Below, piece by piece: positions 19,701 through 28,328 of a DNA stretch of 64,000 nt. The translations under genes and the position numbers were made by a program. Each line of letters starts with the position of its first letter. The stretch's first letter is position 1. Below the pieces are notes generated by a model, which saw nothing but the letters and a program-made list of their open reading frames with translations, was not told where the DNA came from and ran no database searches. Source of the stretch: Falsiruegeria litorea R37 (GTDB taxonomy: Bacteria; Pseudomonadota; Alphaproteobacteria; Rhodobacterales; Rhodobacteraceae); the NCBI RefSeq assembly GCF_900172225.1, contig NZ_FWFO01000008.1, positions 34,201 to 98,200 on the forward strand, given 5' to 3'.

Positions 19701-20457
19701 CGGCCCCTTCGGCACCGTCGTCGATCCGGATACCGTCGCCCGCGCCACCGGTGTTTGCAGCCCCTTGGCCCCGGCCCTGAATGGTGGCGCCAAAGCCGTT
19801 GAAGATGGTGTTGGAAACCACATCATTTGCTTCGTCGCCCACCTGCAACGAGATGCCCGCGCCGCTGTTGCCTGCGCCTGCGTCAATGGTGCCGCCGGTA
19901 AAGTTCGAGATGCTGACATCTTCGGCGGTGGCATTGGTGTAGATGGTGCCGTTGCGCTGGTTGCCGGTGCCGACGATGTCGCCAAAGTTGCGAACACTGA
20001 TGCCGTTACCTTCGATTTCGACGGCGCGGCTGTCAGACGAGATGACACCACCGCGGAAGTTGTCCAGCGTGCCCGAGCTGTTCACGCCCGAGAATTCGAC
20101 CCCGTTCAAGTCACCCGAGATGCTGCCAAAGTTGCGGACATCTGCGTTGGATCCGTCTGTGACCTCAACACCTGTGGCCGCCGCGCCGTTGGCGTCGATG
20201 CTGCCCGAGCGGAAGTTAAAGACCTGAACGTCTTCGGCCTGGACTGAGACCGATGACGGGGCATTGTTGGTTTCCACCTGCCCAAAATTCAGAAGCCGCG
20301 CAAAATTGTCGTCCAGAACAAAGGCAGGTGTGTTTTCGACCACGGTGTTTTGAAAGAAGCCGTTGGTCAGTGTTTGTCCTTCGCGGACGGATTCCTGGGC
20401 CAGTGTAGATGTTGTCTGCAGTCTGGCACGCAGGCTGTTGAGTAACTCGGAAAACAT
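16750..20457 (-). CDS. Large secreted repeat protein with CHRD segment and RTX repeats
   Basis: The start is set at ATG 20457 (GGAG 7 nt upstream), giving 1235 residues; an upstream TTG at 20529 is unlikely. After MFSELLNSLRARLQTTSTLAQ the protein has four long repeats marked by QRNGT(V/I)Y, 176-181 residues apart, with short N-x-G-x-I strands that suggest a beta-helix. Then come RTX nonapeptides (GGAGNDDLIAGAGDN), a CHRD segment in which the usual C-terminal strand (YYNIHTSEFPGGEIRAQL) precedes the usual N-terminal part (SLSGNLDAAQEPGP...AIHLHNAPAGVNGP), more nonapeptides and the end LTDDDFIV, typical of PrtD-exported proteins. No signal peptide is seen. It is the likely substrate of the adjacent PrtD/PrtE exporter; a structural or adhesive surface role is inferred. 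Confidence 0.88.
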   Translation of the reverse strand: MFSELLNSLRARLQTTSTLAQESVREGQTLTNGFFQNTVVENTPAFVLDDNFARLLNFGQVETNNAPSSVSVQAEDVQVFNFRSGSIDANGAAATGVEVTDGSNADVRNFGSISGDLNGVEFSGVNSSGTLDNFRGGVISSDSRAVEIEGNGISVRNFGDIVGTGNQRNGTIYTNATAEDVSISNFTGGTIDAGAGNSGAGISLQVGDEANDVVSNTIFNGFGATIQGRGQGAANTGGAGDGIRIDDGAEGAVSDTDIVNSGLISSESNQGTAAGIRIADGVAAEGRILNTSTGAIEGARNGLYIGQGEHDLDVLNFGTIQSDSRAVNIDGTGVDLTNAGDILGTGDQRNGTVYADGTADDFSIRNLPSGTIDAGEGNKGSGFATEIGGAADGATTFELTNDGTIQGRGNGEAGAGLAGDGVRIGNVGNTGTTDATILNRGVISSEGNNGTVAGVRVVNDVNFQGSITNEGIISGAQNGVYFGEGDHTGGSFVNESGGLISSDSRAVNIDGIGLNVTNEGTIQATGNQRNGTVYADGTADDFTFTNSGFVDAGLGLQGSGFAAEIGGAADGANSFVLDNSGIIVGEGNAAAATGQAGDGVRIGNVGNQGTFDGTITNSGIIESGAINGTVAGVRVVNGVNFQGTLNNAGNIAGAQNGVYFGTGDHSGGSFVNSGILTSNSRALNIDGTGLDVVNSGLITGTGDQRNGTVYADGTADNYTFTNTGRVEGGLEANGSAVSLQTGDVAGDIVSAAIFNEGTLQGSGDAVEGNTIGDGLRLFSNQENAGFAGLVQNTGVIAGSEDSDVAAGIRIDGGLTLLGAILNEGEINGTVNAIDAREAGDVTFVNDDDGVVNGNVLLGAGNDIVVDLGEINGVIDGGAGNDDLIAGAGDNVIVGGLGNDFIDGGEGIDTADFSDQDVGVTVNLGTNGNGTATRETGFSVQITDAVVDEPDQFGSAIPDPSWFVEEAILGNLYYNIHTSEFPGGEIRAQLLVDDIVTDGNIRTISLSGNLDAAQEPGPLSDSEATGEATLVITQNLTTREVTYSSDLNVTGLNEADLASPNPGVISAIHLHNAPAGVNGPIVQDTLVDAGGTVDGAASIGVSGVDVINEVSEIDVLFSIENVIGSGDGDVITGSDAANSLSGEGGNDLLNGGEGDDLLTGGAGEDIFVFEGDFGNDAITDFQVGVDRLDFSDFGPDFAENVVTTQDGADALLTLANASVRLEGVSAETLTDDDFIV

Positions 20458-21330
20458 AGATGGACTCCGCATGAGATAAGTTGCAGCGGAGATCAAACCG
20501 AACCGATGGCCTCTCCGCTGTTTATCCAAATGCAGCCTTGCTTGCGAGTTTGAAATTTCTAGTCTGAATAGCCCTTATAAGAAACGGAAATAGTCACAAC
20601 GCCCGTGAAAAAGTAACAAAAATAATCAAGCTACAGCAATGGCTTACGCACGTAGAAGCTTGCTGAAATTTTATTCGGTGCCTTAGGCTCACGACTTTGC
20701 TGGGGGATTTGATCGGGTTCTGATGTCAAGTTTTGACGCTTTGCCTCAATCACGTTACCGAGCGAACTGTTGAGAGCAGTAGCGCAGGCGGATCGCCCCA
20801 GTGATTTCCGTCAAGGGCGTCATCGTGTTCGCTGTGTTCTTCCATGTTCGGAATAGCGGCTCAATCGCTGAAACAACCCGCCGCCGCATAGGATCATGCG
20901 GACGCTCCTGAAGAACGGACGAGATTTTCATCAAGGTGAAAGGCTTCGGATGCCCCATTTCGATTGAAATGAGGCGCCGGAAATACTTGATCGACATCGT
21001 CGAGCAAGGCGTTCGATTCATCACATGGCGGGCATGTCCGGAATCCGCCCGTGCCGCCAATTTGTCGAGCTGGCAACCTAACTTCCACAAAACCGCAAAC
21101 GGTTCGGCAGAGCCAAATCCTTGCAACAGAACCGGCTTATGATCAGGTCCTGAGTTCGGCGTCGTCGCAGACCGGGGGAGACCGCATTTCAGCAAAAATT
21201 ACCCTGATCTCCGCATCAGAGTGGAAGATTCTGCCAAACTCAGCTGCTATTCGGTTGGTTATGGCTTGGAACGGGGCTTGGGGGTCATTAAGGGTTCTTC
21301 GAACATAATTCTGAAAGAGGGGCTCTAGCT
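20458..21330. other. Intergenic region with a doubtful frame, possible decayed sequence
   Basis: This 870-nt gap precedes ilvD. The part next to the repeat-protein gene (20530-20700) is AT-rich and probably carries its promoter. A minus-strand frame of 146 codons at 20755-21195, with SIKYFRRLISIEMG in it, has no clear ribosome-binding site and no family I recognise. Overlapping open frames on both strands suggest a decayed mobile element or non-coding DNA. The last 30 nt before ilvD hold its ribosome-binding site (AGAGGGG). Confidence 0.4.
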
Positions 21331-23166
21331 GTGCCGCAATACCGCTCTCGTAGATCTACCCATGGCCGCAACATGGCAGGCGCTCGCAGCCTGTGGCGTG
21401 CAACAGGCGTCGGCGAAGGGGATTTTGGAAAACCGATCATTGCTGTGGTGAACTCGTTCACGCAGTTTGTGCCGGGCCACGTCCACCTCAAGGATCTGGG
21501 CCAGATGGTTGCGCGCGAGATTGAATCCGCTGGCGGTATCGCCAAAGAGTTCAACACCATCGCGGTTGATGACGGCATCGCCATGGGCCACGACGGCATG
21601 CTTTATTCGCTGCCCTCGCGTGAGCTGATTGCGGATTCGGTGGAATACATGGTCAACGCGCATTGCGCGGATGCGATGGTCTGTATTTCGAACTGCGACA
21701 AGATCACACCCGGCATGCTGATGGCCGCCATGCGCCTGAATATTCCGGTCATCTTTGTCTCGGGTGGCCCGATGGAGGCCGGCAAGATCGACATAGCCGA
21801 TCTGGATATGAACAAGGTTGACCTTGTTGACGCAATGGTGGCTGCAGCGGACGAAAAGTTCACTGATGAACAAGTCAAGCACATTGAAGAGAACGCTTGC
21901 CCGACGTGTGGATCGTGCTCGGGGATGTTCACCGCAAACTCGATGAACTGTCTGGCCGAAGCTCTGGGTCTGGCGCTGCCTGGCAATGGCTCGACACTGG
22001 CCACACACTCGGACCGCAAGAACCTGTTCCTGGAAGCCGGACGTAAGATCGTCGACATCACCAAACGTCACTACGAGGGTGACGAAGCTGGCCTGTTGCC
22101 GCGCGAGGTTGCGTCGTTCGCCGCTTTTGAGAACGCCATGAGCCTGGACATCGCCATGGGCGGTTCAACCAACACGGTTCTGCACCTGCTGGCCATTGCC
22201 CAAGAGGGTGAAGTAGATTTTACCATGGACGACATCGACCGGCTCAGCCGCAAAGTGCCATGCTTGTGCAAAGTCGCGCCGAACATTCACAACGTCCACA
22301 TGGAAGACGTGCACCGTGCTGGCGGCATCTTTTCGATCCTGGGCGAATTGCACCGCGGCGGGCTGATCAACGAAGATGTTCCGACTGTGCACACCGCGTC
22401 GATGGGAGAGGCTATCGCCAAATGGGACATCAAGGTCGCCAACAACCCTGAGGCCGAAGAACTGTTCAAAGCTGCCCCGGGTGGTGTGCGTACCACGCAA
22501 GCGTTCAGCCAGTCGAACCGGTTCAAGGAACTGGACACAGATCGCGAGGGTGGTGTGATCCGCTCGGTCGAAGCTGCGTTCTCGAAAGACGGTGGCCTGG
22601 CCGTTCTGTTCGGCAACATCGCATTGGATGGCTGTATCGTCAAAACCGCAGGTGTGGACGAAAGCATCTTGAAATTCTCGGGCCCTGCTCGCGTGTTCGA
22701 AAGCCAGGACGACGCCGTCGAGGGTATCCTGACCCGCAAGGTTCAGGCGGGCGAGGTGGTGATCATCCGCTACGAAGGCCCGCAAGGTGGTCCGGGCATG
22801 CAGGAAATGCTCTATCCGACCTCGTACCTGAAATCCAAAGGACTGGGTAAGAAATGCGCCCTGTTGACGGACGGTCGTTTCTCGGGCGGCACATCGGGCC
22901 TGTCGATTGGTCACGCCAGCCCCGAAGCCGCCGAGGGCGGCGCAATCGGCCTGGTGGAAACCGGCGACCTGATCGAGATTGACATCCCGAACCGCACTAT
23001 CAATCTGGCGGTGGGTGATGATGTCCTGAACCAACGCCGCGAGGCGAAAGGCCCGTTGCCTTGGGGGCCAGCAGAGCCACGCCAGCGAGCGGTGTCGACC
23101 GCGCTCAAGGCTTATGCGGCACTGACCACCAGCGCCTCGATGGGGGCGGTGCGTCGTCTGAAGTAA
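21331..23166 (+). CDS. ilvD: Dihydroxy-acid dehydratase
   Basis: The 611-residue protein closely follows IlvD along its whole length, from the GTG start ([26 protein letters not shown]) preceded by AGAGGGG. It dehydrates 2,3-dihydroxy-isovalerate and 2,3-dihydroxy-3-methylvalerate, the third common step of valine and isoleucine synthesis. The iron-sulfur ligands are visible: SNCDKITPG (Cys near 122) and [11 protein letters not shown] (about 190-196). [28 protein letters not shown] and [13 protein letters not shown] are also family hallmarks. It is flanked by an intergenic gap and its own terminator, so it is probably monocistronic. Confidence 0.98.
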   Translation: MPQYRSRRSTHGRNMAGARSLWRATGVGEGDFGKPIIAVVNSFTQFVPGHVHLKDLGQMVAREIESAGGIAKEFNTIAVDDGIAMGHDGMLYSLPSRELIADSVEYMVNAHCADAMVCISNCDKITPGMLMAAMRLNIPVIFVSGGPMEAGKIDIADLDMNKVDLVDAMVAAADEKFTDEQVKHIEENACPTCGSCSGMFTANSMNCLAEALGLALPGNGSTLATHSDRKNLFLEAGRKIVDITKRHYEGDEAGLLPREVASFAAFENAMSLDIAMGGSTNTVLHLLAIAQEGEVDFTMDDIDRLSRKVPCLCKVAPNIHNVHMEDVHRAGGIFSILGELHRGGLINEDVPTVHTASMGEAIAKWDIKVANNPEAEELFKAAPGGVRTTQAFSQSNRFKELDTDREGGVIRSVEAAFSKDGGLAVLFGNIALDGCIVKTAGVDESILKFSGPARVFESQDDAVEGILTRKVQAGEVVIIRYEGPQGGPGMQEMLYPTSYLKSKGLGKKCALLTDGRFSGGTSGLSIGHASPEAAEGGAIGLVETGDLIEIDIPNRTINLAVGDDVLNQRREAKGPLPWGPAEPRQRAVSTALKAYAALTTSASMGAVRRLK

Positions 23167-23188
23167 TCGCGATTTCATCGCGGCCTGC

Positions 23189-23220
23189 GGCCCTGCCAAT
23201 TGGCGGGGCCGTTTTCATTT
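23189..23220 (+). terminator. Rho-independent terminator of ilvD
   Basis: GGCCCTGCC (23189-23197) pairs with GGCGGGGCC (23202-23210) with one G-U pair and an AATT loop. GTTTTCATTT follows at 23211-23220. It lies 22 nt after the ilvD stop. Confidence 0.85.
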
Positions 23221-23255
23221 GCTAGCTTGGTCCCAAGCTTTTGGACTAGTGCGCT

Positions 23256-24329
23256 TTGCCCTCACCTTTCGACCCAGACGACACAGAAGACGACGACGAC
23301 GATCTGTGGTTCCTTCCCGGCCCGCCGGACGAGGAGGATTCTGCGACTGCCCCTTGGCCGATTGCGCCACGCCCCATGAGCCTTGACCCCGCAGTCTGGA
23401 TCGAGGCCGAGCGTGGCAGATACCGGGCGTTGATCGCGACGGTCCAGGCAGTCGAACGGTATGCCGAGCGTCTGCGCCATTTCCCGTCACAGGTTAAGGA
23501 ACGGTTTGCCTTGGCCACCGTGTCGGCTGTGTTGCGCAGCGAGGGCGTCTGGTTGGGGCCTGAGCGGATCGCCCTTTATCAGGCGTTGCGATTGGCCACT
23601 GATGACACCGCACGTGATCTGTCGCGGGCCAGTTGGGCCATGCGCCGATTGATGGCGCGCCCGGTGCAGGGTGGGGGGCCCACGGACGGGGTACACCATT
23701 TCCTGGGCCGCGCCCATCAGGCTGACCCGCAGAACGTACCGGGCGAGGATCGCCCGATAGGTTACGAGTTGGAAAGCATGGGGCGGGATTGGGCGGCCAA
23801 AGTGGGCCTGGCCCAGGCCGCGCATCCATTGACGCGGGCGGCCTACGCCTTTGCCCAATGGCGCGCGCATGACATCACGCCCTGGGACGAGCTGTTGGAG
23901 CCAACTGTTGCCGCAGTCATTCTGGCACGAGAGGGGCTGGATGCCGCGGCGCCCTTTTTGCCACTGTCGGAAAGCCACCGGTTCGACCGGCACGGGCTGT
24001 CGGAAAACGCAGGCGGGGCCGAGGCGCGATTAGAGGTATTTTACGACGCGATCCGGCAGGGGGCGTTGAAGGCGAACATGGAACTGGAGCGTTTGGCCGA
24101 TTGGCAAGCCCGAGCGCAGCAGGCGACACAGCATCTGTCGGGGCGTACCCCGGCAGAGCTGATGGGGACGATGATGAAGTACCCCATCGTTTCAGCGGAA
24201 CTGGTGTCCAAGGATACAGGCTGTTCGCGGCCCTCGGCCCGGCGAAACCTCAATCTCTTTGCCGATCTGGGCCTTATCCGCGAGGTTACAGGCCAGGACC
24301 GATACCGGTTCTGGGCGGCGCAGCTTTAG
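23256..24329 (+). CDS. Protein with C-terminal winged helix (DUF1612/RHE_PE00001-like)
   Basis: A 357-residue frame from TTG 23256; an ATG at 23376 is an alternative, and neither has a strong ribosome-binding site. The N-terminus is very acidic (DDTEDDDDDLWFLPGPPDEED). The middle is helical. The C-terminus (VSAELVSKDTGCSRPSARRNLNLFADLGLIREVTGQDRYRFWAA) is a winged helix-turn-helix of the kind ending RHE_PE00001/DUF1612 proteins, known mostly from rhizobial and roseobacter genomes and plasmids and without assigned function. The segment before it (EARLEVFYDAIRQGALKANMELERL) also resembles that family. A DNA-binding role is plausible; the target is unknown. Confidence 0.65.
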   Translation: MPSPFDPDDTEDDDDDLWFLPGPPDEEDSATAPWPIAPRPMSLDPAVWIEAERGRYRALIATVQAVERYAERLRHFPSQVKERFALATVSAVLRSEGVWLGPERIALYQALRLATDDTARDLSRASWAMRRLMARPVQGGGPTDGVHHFLGRAHQADPQNVPGEDRPIGYELESMGRDWAAKVGLAQAAHPLTRAAYAFAQWRAHDITPWDELLEPTVAAVILAREGLDAAAPFLPLSESHRFDRHGLSENAGGAEARLEVFYDAIRQGALKANMELERLADWQARAQQATQHLSGRTPAELMGTMMKYPIVSAELVSKDTGCSRPSARRNLNLFADLGLIREVTGQDRYRFWAAQL

Positions 24330-24420
24330 TGGCGATCAGGACGCCAAACCTCTGTGTTTCAAGGCCAAAAACCACTAATCGATCTTGCTCTTTGGCCTCT
24401 TGGTTTCTATCAGTATCGAC

Positions 24421-25032
24421 ATGACATCGGCCACCAAGCAGACTATTTCAGACCAGATCGTTCAGTCACTGACCGATCAGATCGTGCGTGGGGAACTGCA
24501 GGCTGACACCAAGCTGCGGCAAGACCATATCGCTCGCACGTTCGAGACCAGCCATGTGCCGGTGCGCGAGGCGCTTTTGCGGCTCGAGGCGCGGGGGCTG
24601 GCCGTCAGTCAATCGCGTCGTGGGGTTCGTGTGGCCCCGTTCGACCCCGCCGACATGCGCGAAATTCGCGAGATGCGATTGGCATTGGAGCCGTTGGCAC
24701 TTGGCCATTCGGTGACGCATCTGACGCTTGAACAGCGGCAAGAGGCCGAGGCCGCGCGTGTGGCCTGTGACGAAGCGCAAGACCTGTTCACCTGGGAAGC
24801 GCAAAACCGCCGGTTCCACCTGGCAATCATTGCCGGCTGTGCGATGCCGCGCCTGAAGGCCGAGATCACGGATTTGCAGATGCTCAGCGCGCGGCACCTG
24901 TTGGCGACCTACTCAAGTGCTTGGTCGCAACGCGAGGACCGCGATCACCGCGCGATCATGACCGCAATCAACCGGCGGGACGTGGATACAGCCGTTTCGG
25001 TGCTGCGTCGCCACCTGTCGCGATTGGGTTAA
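24421..25032 (+). CDS. bioR: GntR-family (FCD) regulator, candidate BioR
   Basis: ATG 24421 gives 203 residues; an upstream TTG at 24385 is less likely. The N-terminal winged helix (SDQIVQSLTDQIVRGELQADTKLRQDHIARTFETSHVPVREALLRLEARGLAV) and the all-helical FCD domain with conserved D/H positions (NRRFHLAIIAGC, DRDHRAIMTAI) are clear. BioR, the GntR-type repressor of biotin genes in Alphaproteobacteria, binds TTATMKATAA boxes and is often coded near bio genes. Such boxes precede bioB here, and this gene lies tail-to-tail with bioC, sharing the TTAA of both stop codons. I see no such box before this gene itself, so autoregulation is not supported. The BioR assignment rests on context. Confidence 0.7.
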   Translation: MTSATKQTISDQIVQSLTDQIVRGELQADTKLRQDHIARTFETSHVPVREALLRLEARGLAVSQSRRGVRVAPFDPADMREIREMRLALEPLALGHSVTHLTLEQRQEAEAARVACDEAQDLFTWEAQNRRFHLAIIAGCAMPRLKAEITDLQMLSARHLLATYSSAWSQREDRDHRAIMTAINRRDVDTAVSVLRRHLSRLG

Positions 25033-25793
25033 CGCTTGCGCGCGATCATCCAGACCGGATCATAGGTCAGGGGCAGCAGGCTGTCCTGGCCGAATTGCTC
25101 GGCGTAACGACGTTCAAATTCACTCAATTTTGAGCGTGACCATTGCGTGTTTGATTGCCCGTTTACACCGGTCTTGCGTAGGTGGCGGAGCAAAGGCAGG
25201 GCGCCATCAAACCACATCACGATGGGCTCTTGCTTCAAGTGCAGGATTTCCACGTCTTTCGGGGCCTTGGCAGCCCAATCTTCCGCGTCGCAATAGCCGG
25301 GTGCTGCGGCAGCCGACCCAAGGGCCTGCAATTCGTGAAACTGCGCGGTGCCAAACCCGCTGAGCGCCAACAGGCCGCCCGGTGCAAGATGATCACTGAA
25401 TCGTTGCAACAGTTGGGTCTGATCCGGGATCCACTGCACGGTCGAAGCCGAGCAGATGAGGCTCAATCCAGTCGGAACGGAAAGGGTTTCGATCGGGCCT
25501 GCAGCAAAGGCGTCGACATAGGGGGCAACTGCCTCGGCGCATTCGGGCACCAGATCATTGGCCAACATCCAGTCGATGTCGATTTGCTGACGCAACAGGT
25601 GGGTGAGGTGGCCTGTCCCACAGCCAAATTCGAATGCGCGGGCAATCGGGGCAGACGCGTGAGGCTTCAGGACATTTACCAGATCGCGGGCAATCTCAGC
25701 CTGCGCCTCGGCATTGTCGTGATAACTTGCCAGACCTCGGCGAAAGCTCTGCCGGATGCGGCGCTGATCAGGGTCAAGGACGATGGTTCTCAT
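25029..25793 (-). CDS. bioC: Malonyl-ACP O-methyltransferase
   Basis: The 254-residue class I SAM methyltransferase has motif I FEFGCGTGHLTHLL, motif II-like NDLVPECAEAV, SLICSASTVQWIPD and APGGLLALSGFG, the pattern of BioC. BioC methylates malonyl-ACP so that the fatty acid cycle can build pimeloyl-ACP methyl ester, the first step of biotin synthesis. It is the last gene of the bio operon, its ATG overlapping the bioG stop by 4 nt. Its pairing with BioG, which removes the methyl group, gives a complete BioC-BioG route. Confidence 0.88.
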   Translation of the reverse strand: MRTIVLDPDQRRIRQSFRRGLASYHDNAEAQAEIARDLVNVLKPHASAPIARAFEFGCGTGHLTHLLRQQIDIDWMLANDLVPECAEAVAPYVDAFAAGPIETLSVPTGLSLICSASTVQWIPDQTQLLQRFSDHLAPGGLLALSGFGTAQFHELQALGSAAAAPGYCDAEDWAAKAPKDVEILHLKQEPIVMWFDGALPLLRHLRKTGVNGQSNTQWSRSKLSEFERRYAEQFGQDSLLPLTYDPVWMIARKR

Positions 25794-26419
25794 GTCTGTG
25801 TCACCTCATCCCATGTGGACCAACGCGCAAAGGGCACATGCGGTCCGTCGATGTGAGCCACTCGATCTGACTGTGCCTTCCAGCTGCGCACCTGGTTGGT
25901 GGTGGGCATGATCCTGTCGTTTGTCGAGATCCAGATACGGTCGAATTCCACCTCCGGCGCGGTGCCGCGCGCTTCGATCGCCAGCAGTTCATCCCGGCGT
26001 GCGTCTACGTCGATCCGGGCTGTCTCTTGCCCAACGCCGTAACAGCGCGCCAAAAAGAGTTGGTAAGCCTTTGGTGACAGGGTTTCGATGGTTTTGGCCA
26101 TGGCAACAGGTGGAATTCCGGTGGTGCGATCCACCGGCGCCAAAGTGCCGTTTATCGCCACTTTGCGGGTGAAGGGATCAGGGTGATCCGCCTGCCAATG
26201 CGCATATGAGGCCACTCCAAAAGAATAGGCGATCAGAGTGGCACATTGGTATCCGCCAAGATCGGGCAGGGGGGTGTCCAGATTGTGGTAGTCCTGCACA
26301 AAAAGCACATCCTGCGTGCCCTGAAGGTGGGTAAAGGGTGTAGGCCCCAGGGCCCACCCACCAAAGACGACGATCACATCATCCGCCGTCCCGGAATTCC
26401 GTAACCAATCGATCTGCAT
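25790..26419 (-). CDS. bioG: Pimeloyl-ACP methyl ester esterase, BioG (DUF452) type
   Basis: ATG 26417-26419 overlaps the bioA stop (TGATG), giving 209 residues; longer upstream starts would lie inside bioA. The protein matches BioG: VIVVFGGWALGPTPF, VQDYHNLD, LIAYSFGVASYAHW with the presumed nucleophile serine, VAINGTLAPVDRTTGIP and, near the end, IDGPHVPFA with the presumed catalytic histidine. BioG hydrolyses pimeloyl-ACP methyl ester, ending the disguise introduced by BioC. It is translationally coupled to bioA and bioC. Confidence 0.87.
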   Translation of the reverse strand: MQIDWLRNSGTADDVIVVFGGWALGPTPFTHLQGTQDVLFVQDYHNLDTPLPDLGGYQCATLIAYSFGVASYAHWQADHPDPFTRKVAINGTLAPVDRTTGIPPVAMAKTIETLSPKAYQLFLARCYGVGQETARIDVDARRDELLAIEARGTAPEVEFDRIWISTNDRIMPTTNQVRSWKAQSDRVAHIDGPHVPFARWSTWDEVTQT

Positions 26420-27702
26420 CAGAGCTCTCGCGCCAGGCGAAGCATACCGTCGCAGATCGCCGACAGCTCGTCGTCCGAGGTGATGAAGGGTGGCATGCAA
26501 TAGATGTTGTGTCCAAACGGTCTCAGGAACACGCCCATGTCATGCGCCAGCGCATGAGCCTGATCGGCACTGACGCGGTGGTCCATCTCGATTACCCCGA
26601 TGGCACCCAGCACGCGCACGTCTGCAACATTCGGCAGATCGCGCGCGGCGGCGAGTTGCTCGTTCAAGGCGGTTTCAATCCGTGTGACGTTGGCCTGCCA
26701 ATCGGTCTGGTCCAATAGGTCAAGGCTCGCCTTGGCGGCAACACAGGCCAGCGGGTTGGCCATGAAGGTTGGTCCATGCATGAACACGCCCGGTTCGCCA
26801 TTGCCGATCCCTTGGGCCACGCGGTCGTTGGTCATGGTGGTGGCAAAGCTGATGTGACCGCCAGTCAGCGCCTTGCCCATGCACAGGATGTCGGGCTCGA
26901 TATCTGTGTGATCGGTGGCAAACAGACGGCCGGTGCGGCCAAAGCCGGTGGCGATCTCGTCGAATATCAGAAGCACGCCGAACTCGTCACACAAGGCACG
27001 TGCCTGGTTCAGGTATTCGGGGTGGTAGAAGTACATGCCCCCAGTGCCCTGCACGACCGGCTCCAGGATGAAGGCCGCGATCTGCTTGTGATACTCTTCC
27101 AGGACAGCCCGCAACTCGGCAATGCCGTTCAATGCAGGGTCTTCCGGCCATTCCTGATCAATCGCGATCGGGGGCTGGGGGACAAAATGCTGGATGCTCA
27201 GCGCGCCCTGAAACAGGTGGTGCATGCCGGTGACGGGGTCGCAGACGCTCATCGCCTTCCACGTGTCGCCGTGATAGCCAGAGCGGGTGGTGACGAACTG
27301 GCTGCGACCCGGATGGCCGACGGCGTGCTGGTACTGCACCGCCATTTTCATCGCCACCTCGACCGAGACCGAGCCGCTGTCGCAGTAGAAAATCCGTTGC
27401 AACGAAGGCGGTGTGATTTCGAGCAGTTTTTGCCCCAGCTCAATGGCCGGATCATGAGCCATGCCGCCAAACATCACATGTGGCAGGCGGTCAAGCTGGT
27501 CGTGGATCGCTTGCGTGATCGTGGGGTTGCGGTGGCCATGCAGCATGCACCACCACGACGACATGGCGTCGATCAAACGGGTGCCATCGTCGAGCGTGAT
27601 CCAGACACCTTCGGCCTCTTTCGCAATAAAGGTCGGCCCAGGTTTTTCGACGTTGGTGTAAGGGTGCCAAAGGTGTTTCTGGTCGAATTCAAGCGGTGTC
27701 AT
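26419..27702 (-). CDS. bioA: Adenosylmethionine-8-amino-7-oxononanoate aminotransferase
   Basis: ATG 27702 overlaps the bioD stop by 4 nt (ATGA) and starts MTPLEFDQKHLWHPYTNVEKPGP, giving 427 residues. Typical BioA features are HLWHPYT, DAMSSWWCMLHGHRNPTI, CDSGSVSVEVAMKMAVQY, RSGYHGDTWKAMSVCDP, LIFDEIATGFGRTG and MGKALTGGHI with the PLP lysine. It converts KAPA to DAPA with SAM as amino donor. It is the fourth gene of the biotin operon. Confidence 0.97.
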   Translation of the reverse strand: MTPLEFDQKHLWHPYTNVEKPGPTFIAKEAEGVWITLDDGTRLIDAMSSWWCMLHGHRNPTITQAIHDQLDRLPHVMFGGMAHDPAIELGQKLLEITPPSLQRIFYCDSGSVSVEVAMKMAVQYQHAVGHPGRSQFVTTRSGYHGDTWKAMSVCDPVTGMHHLFQGALSIQHFVPQPPIAIDQEWPEDPALNGIAELRAVLEEYHKQIAAFILEPVVQGTGGMYFYHPEYLNQARALCDEFGVLLIFDEIATGFGRTGRLFATDHTDIEPDILCMGKALTGGHISFATTMTNDRVAQGIGNGEPGVFMHGPTFMANPLACVAAKASLDLLDQTDWQANVTRIETALNEQLAAARDLPNVADVRVLGAIGVIEMDHRVSADQAHALAHDMGVFLRPFGHNIYCMPPFITSDDELSAICDGMLRLAREL

Positions 27703-28328
27703 AGGTTCATGCCCCGGCGGATGGTGTCCATGTCGATATTGGTGAACGCCTGATCCAAGGCGTCTGGCGTGACACTGTCCATCACGGGAAAGCGGCCCAG
27801 AGGGGCGCATTTTCCAAAGTCGATGATCGTCTGTTCGACCAGTGGTTCGGCGTCACCGATGAAGGCCACGCCCAGAATCGTGCAATTGCGTTCGCGCAAG
27901 GCGGCGAGAGACAAGAGAGTATGGTTGATGGTGCCCAGCTTCGTCCTTGCACACAAGATCACCGGGGCCCCCCAATCCGCGATCAGATCAGCATAGAGCA
28001 CTTGCCGGTTCAGCGGCACCAGCAGCCCACCGGCGCCTTCGACCACCAGAGGACCATCGACTGTGGGCAAGGGCAGGACGTTTGGGTCAATCTCAACCCC
28101 TTCGGCCTCGGCCGACAAATGCGGCGAAGCAGGCAGTTGCAACAGATACCCCTCGGGCAGAGTGGTCTGGCTGGACAGGCGGGCAACGATCTGGCTGTCG
28201 GTCTCGGCCTCGATGCCCGATTGCACGGGTTTCCAATAGGTCGCCTTCAAAGCGCGGGTCAGACCTGCGGAAAACACGGTTTTGCCGATCTCGGTGTCGG
28301 TTCCGGTGACGATGACAGGGTTGGTCAA
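27699..28328 (-). CDS. bioD: Dethiobiotin synthetase
   Basis: The 209-residue protein starts [23 protein letters not shown], the P-loop of BioD, and continues with WKPVQSGIEAETDS, LPASPHLSAEAEG and VEGAGGLLVPL, all family hallmarks. It uses ATP and CO2 to close the ureido ring of dethiobiotin. Both ends overlap neighbouring bio genes by 4 nt. Confidence 0.97.
   Translation of the reverse strand: MTNPVIVTGTDTEIGKTVFSAGLTRALKATYWKPVQSGIEAETDSQIVARLSSQTTLPEGYLLQLPASPHLSAEAEGVEIDPNVLPLPTVDGPLVVEGAGGLLVPLNRQVLYADLIADWGAPVILCARTKLGTINHTLLSLAALRERNCTILGVAFIGDAEPLVEQTIIDFGKCAPLGRFPVMDSVTPDALDQAFTNIDMDTIRRGMNL

Noticed and set aside
16750..20457. Possible CRISPR-like or satellite DNA repeats
   Set aside because: The repeats are in frame, about 530 nt long, diverged and encode protein segments. 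There is no 28-37 nt direct repeat with unique spacers.
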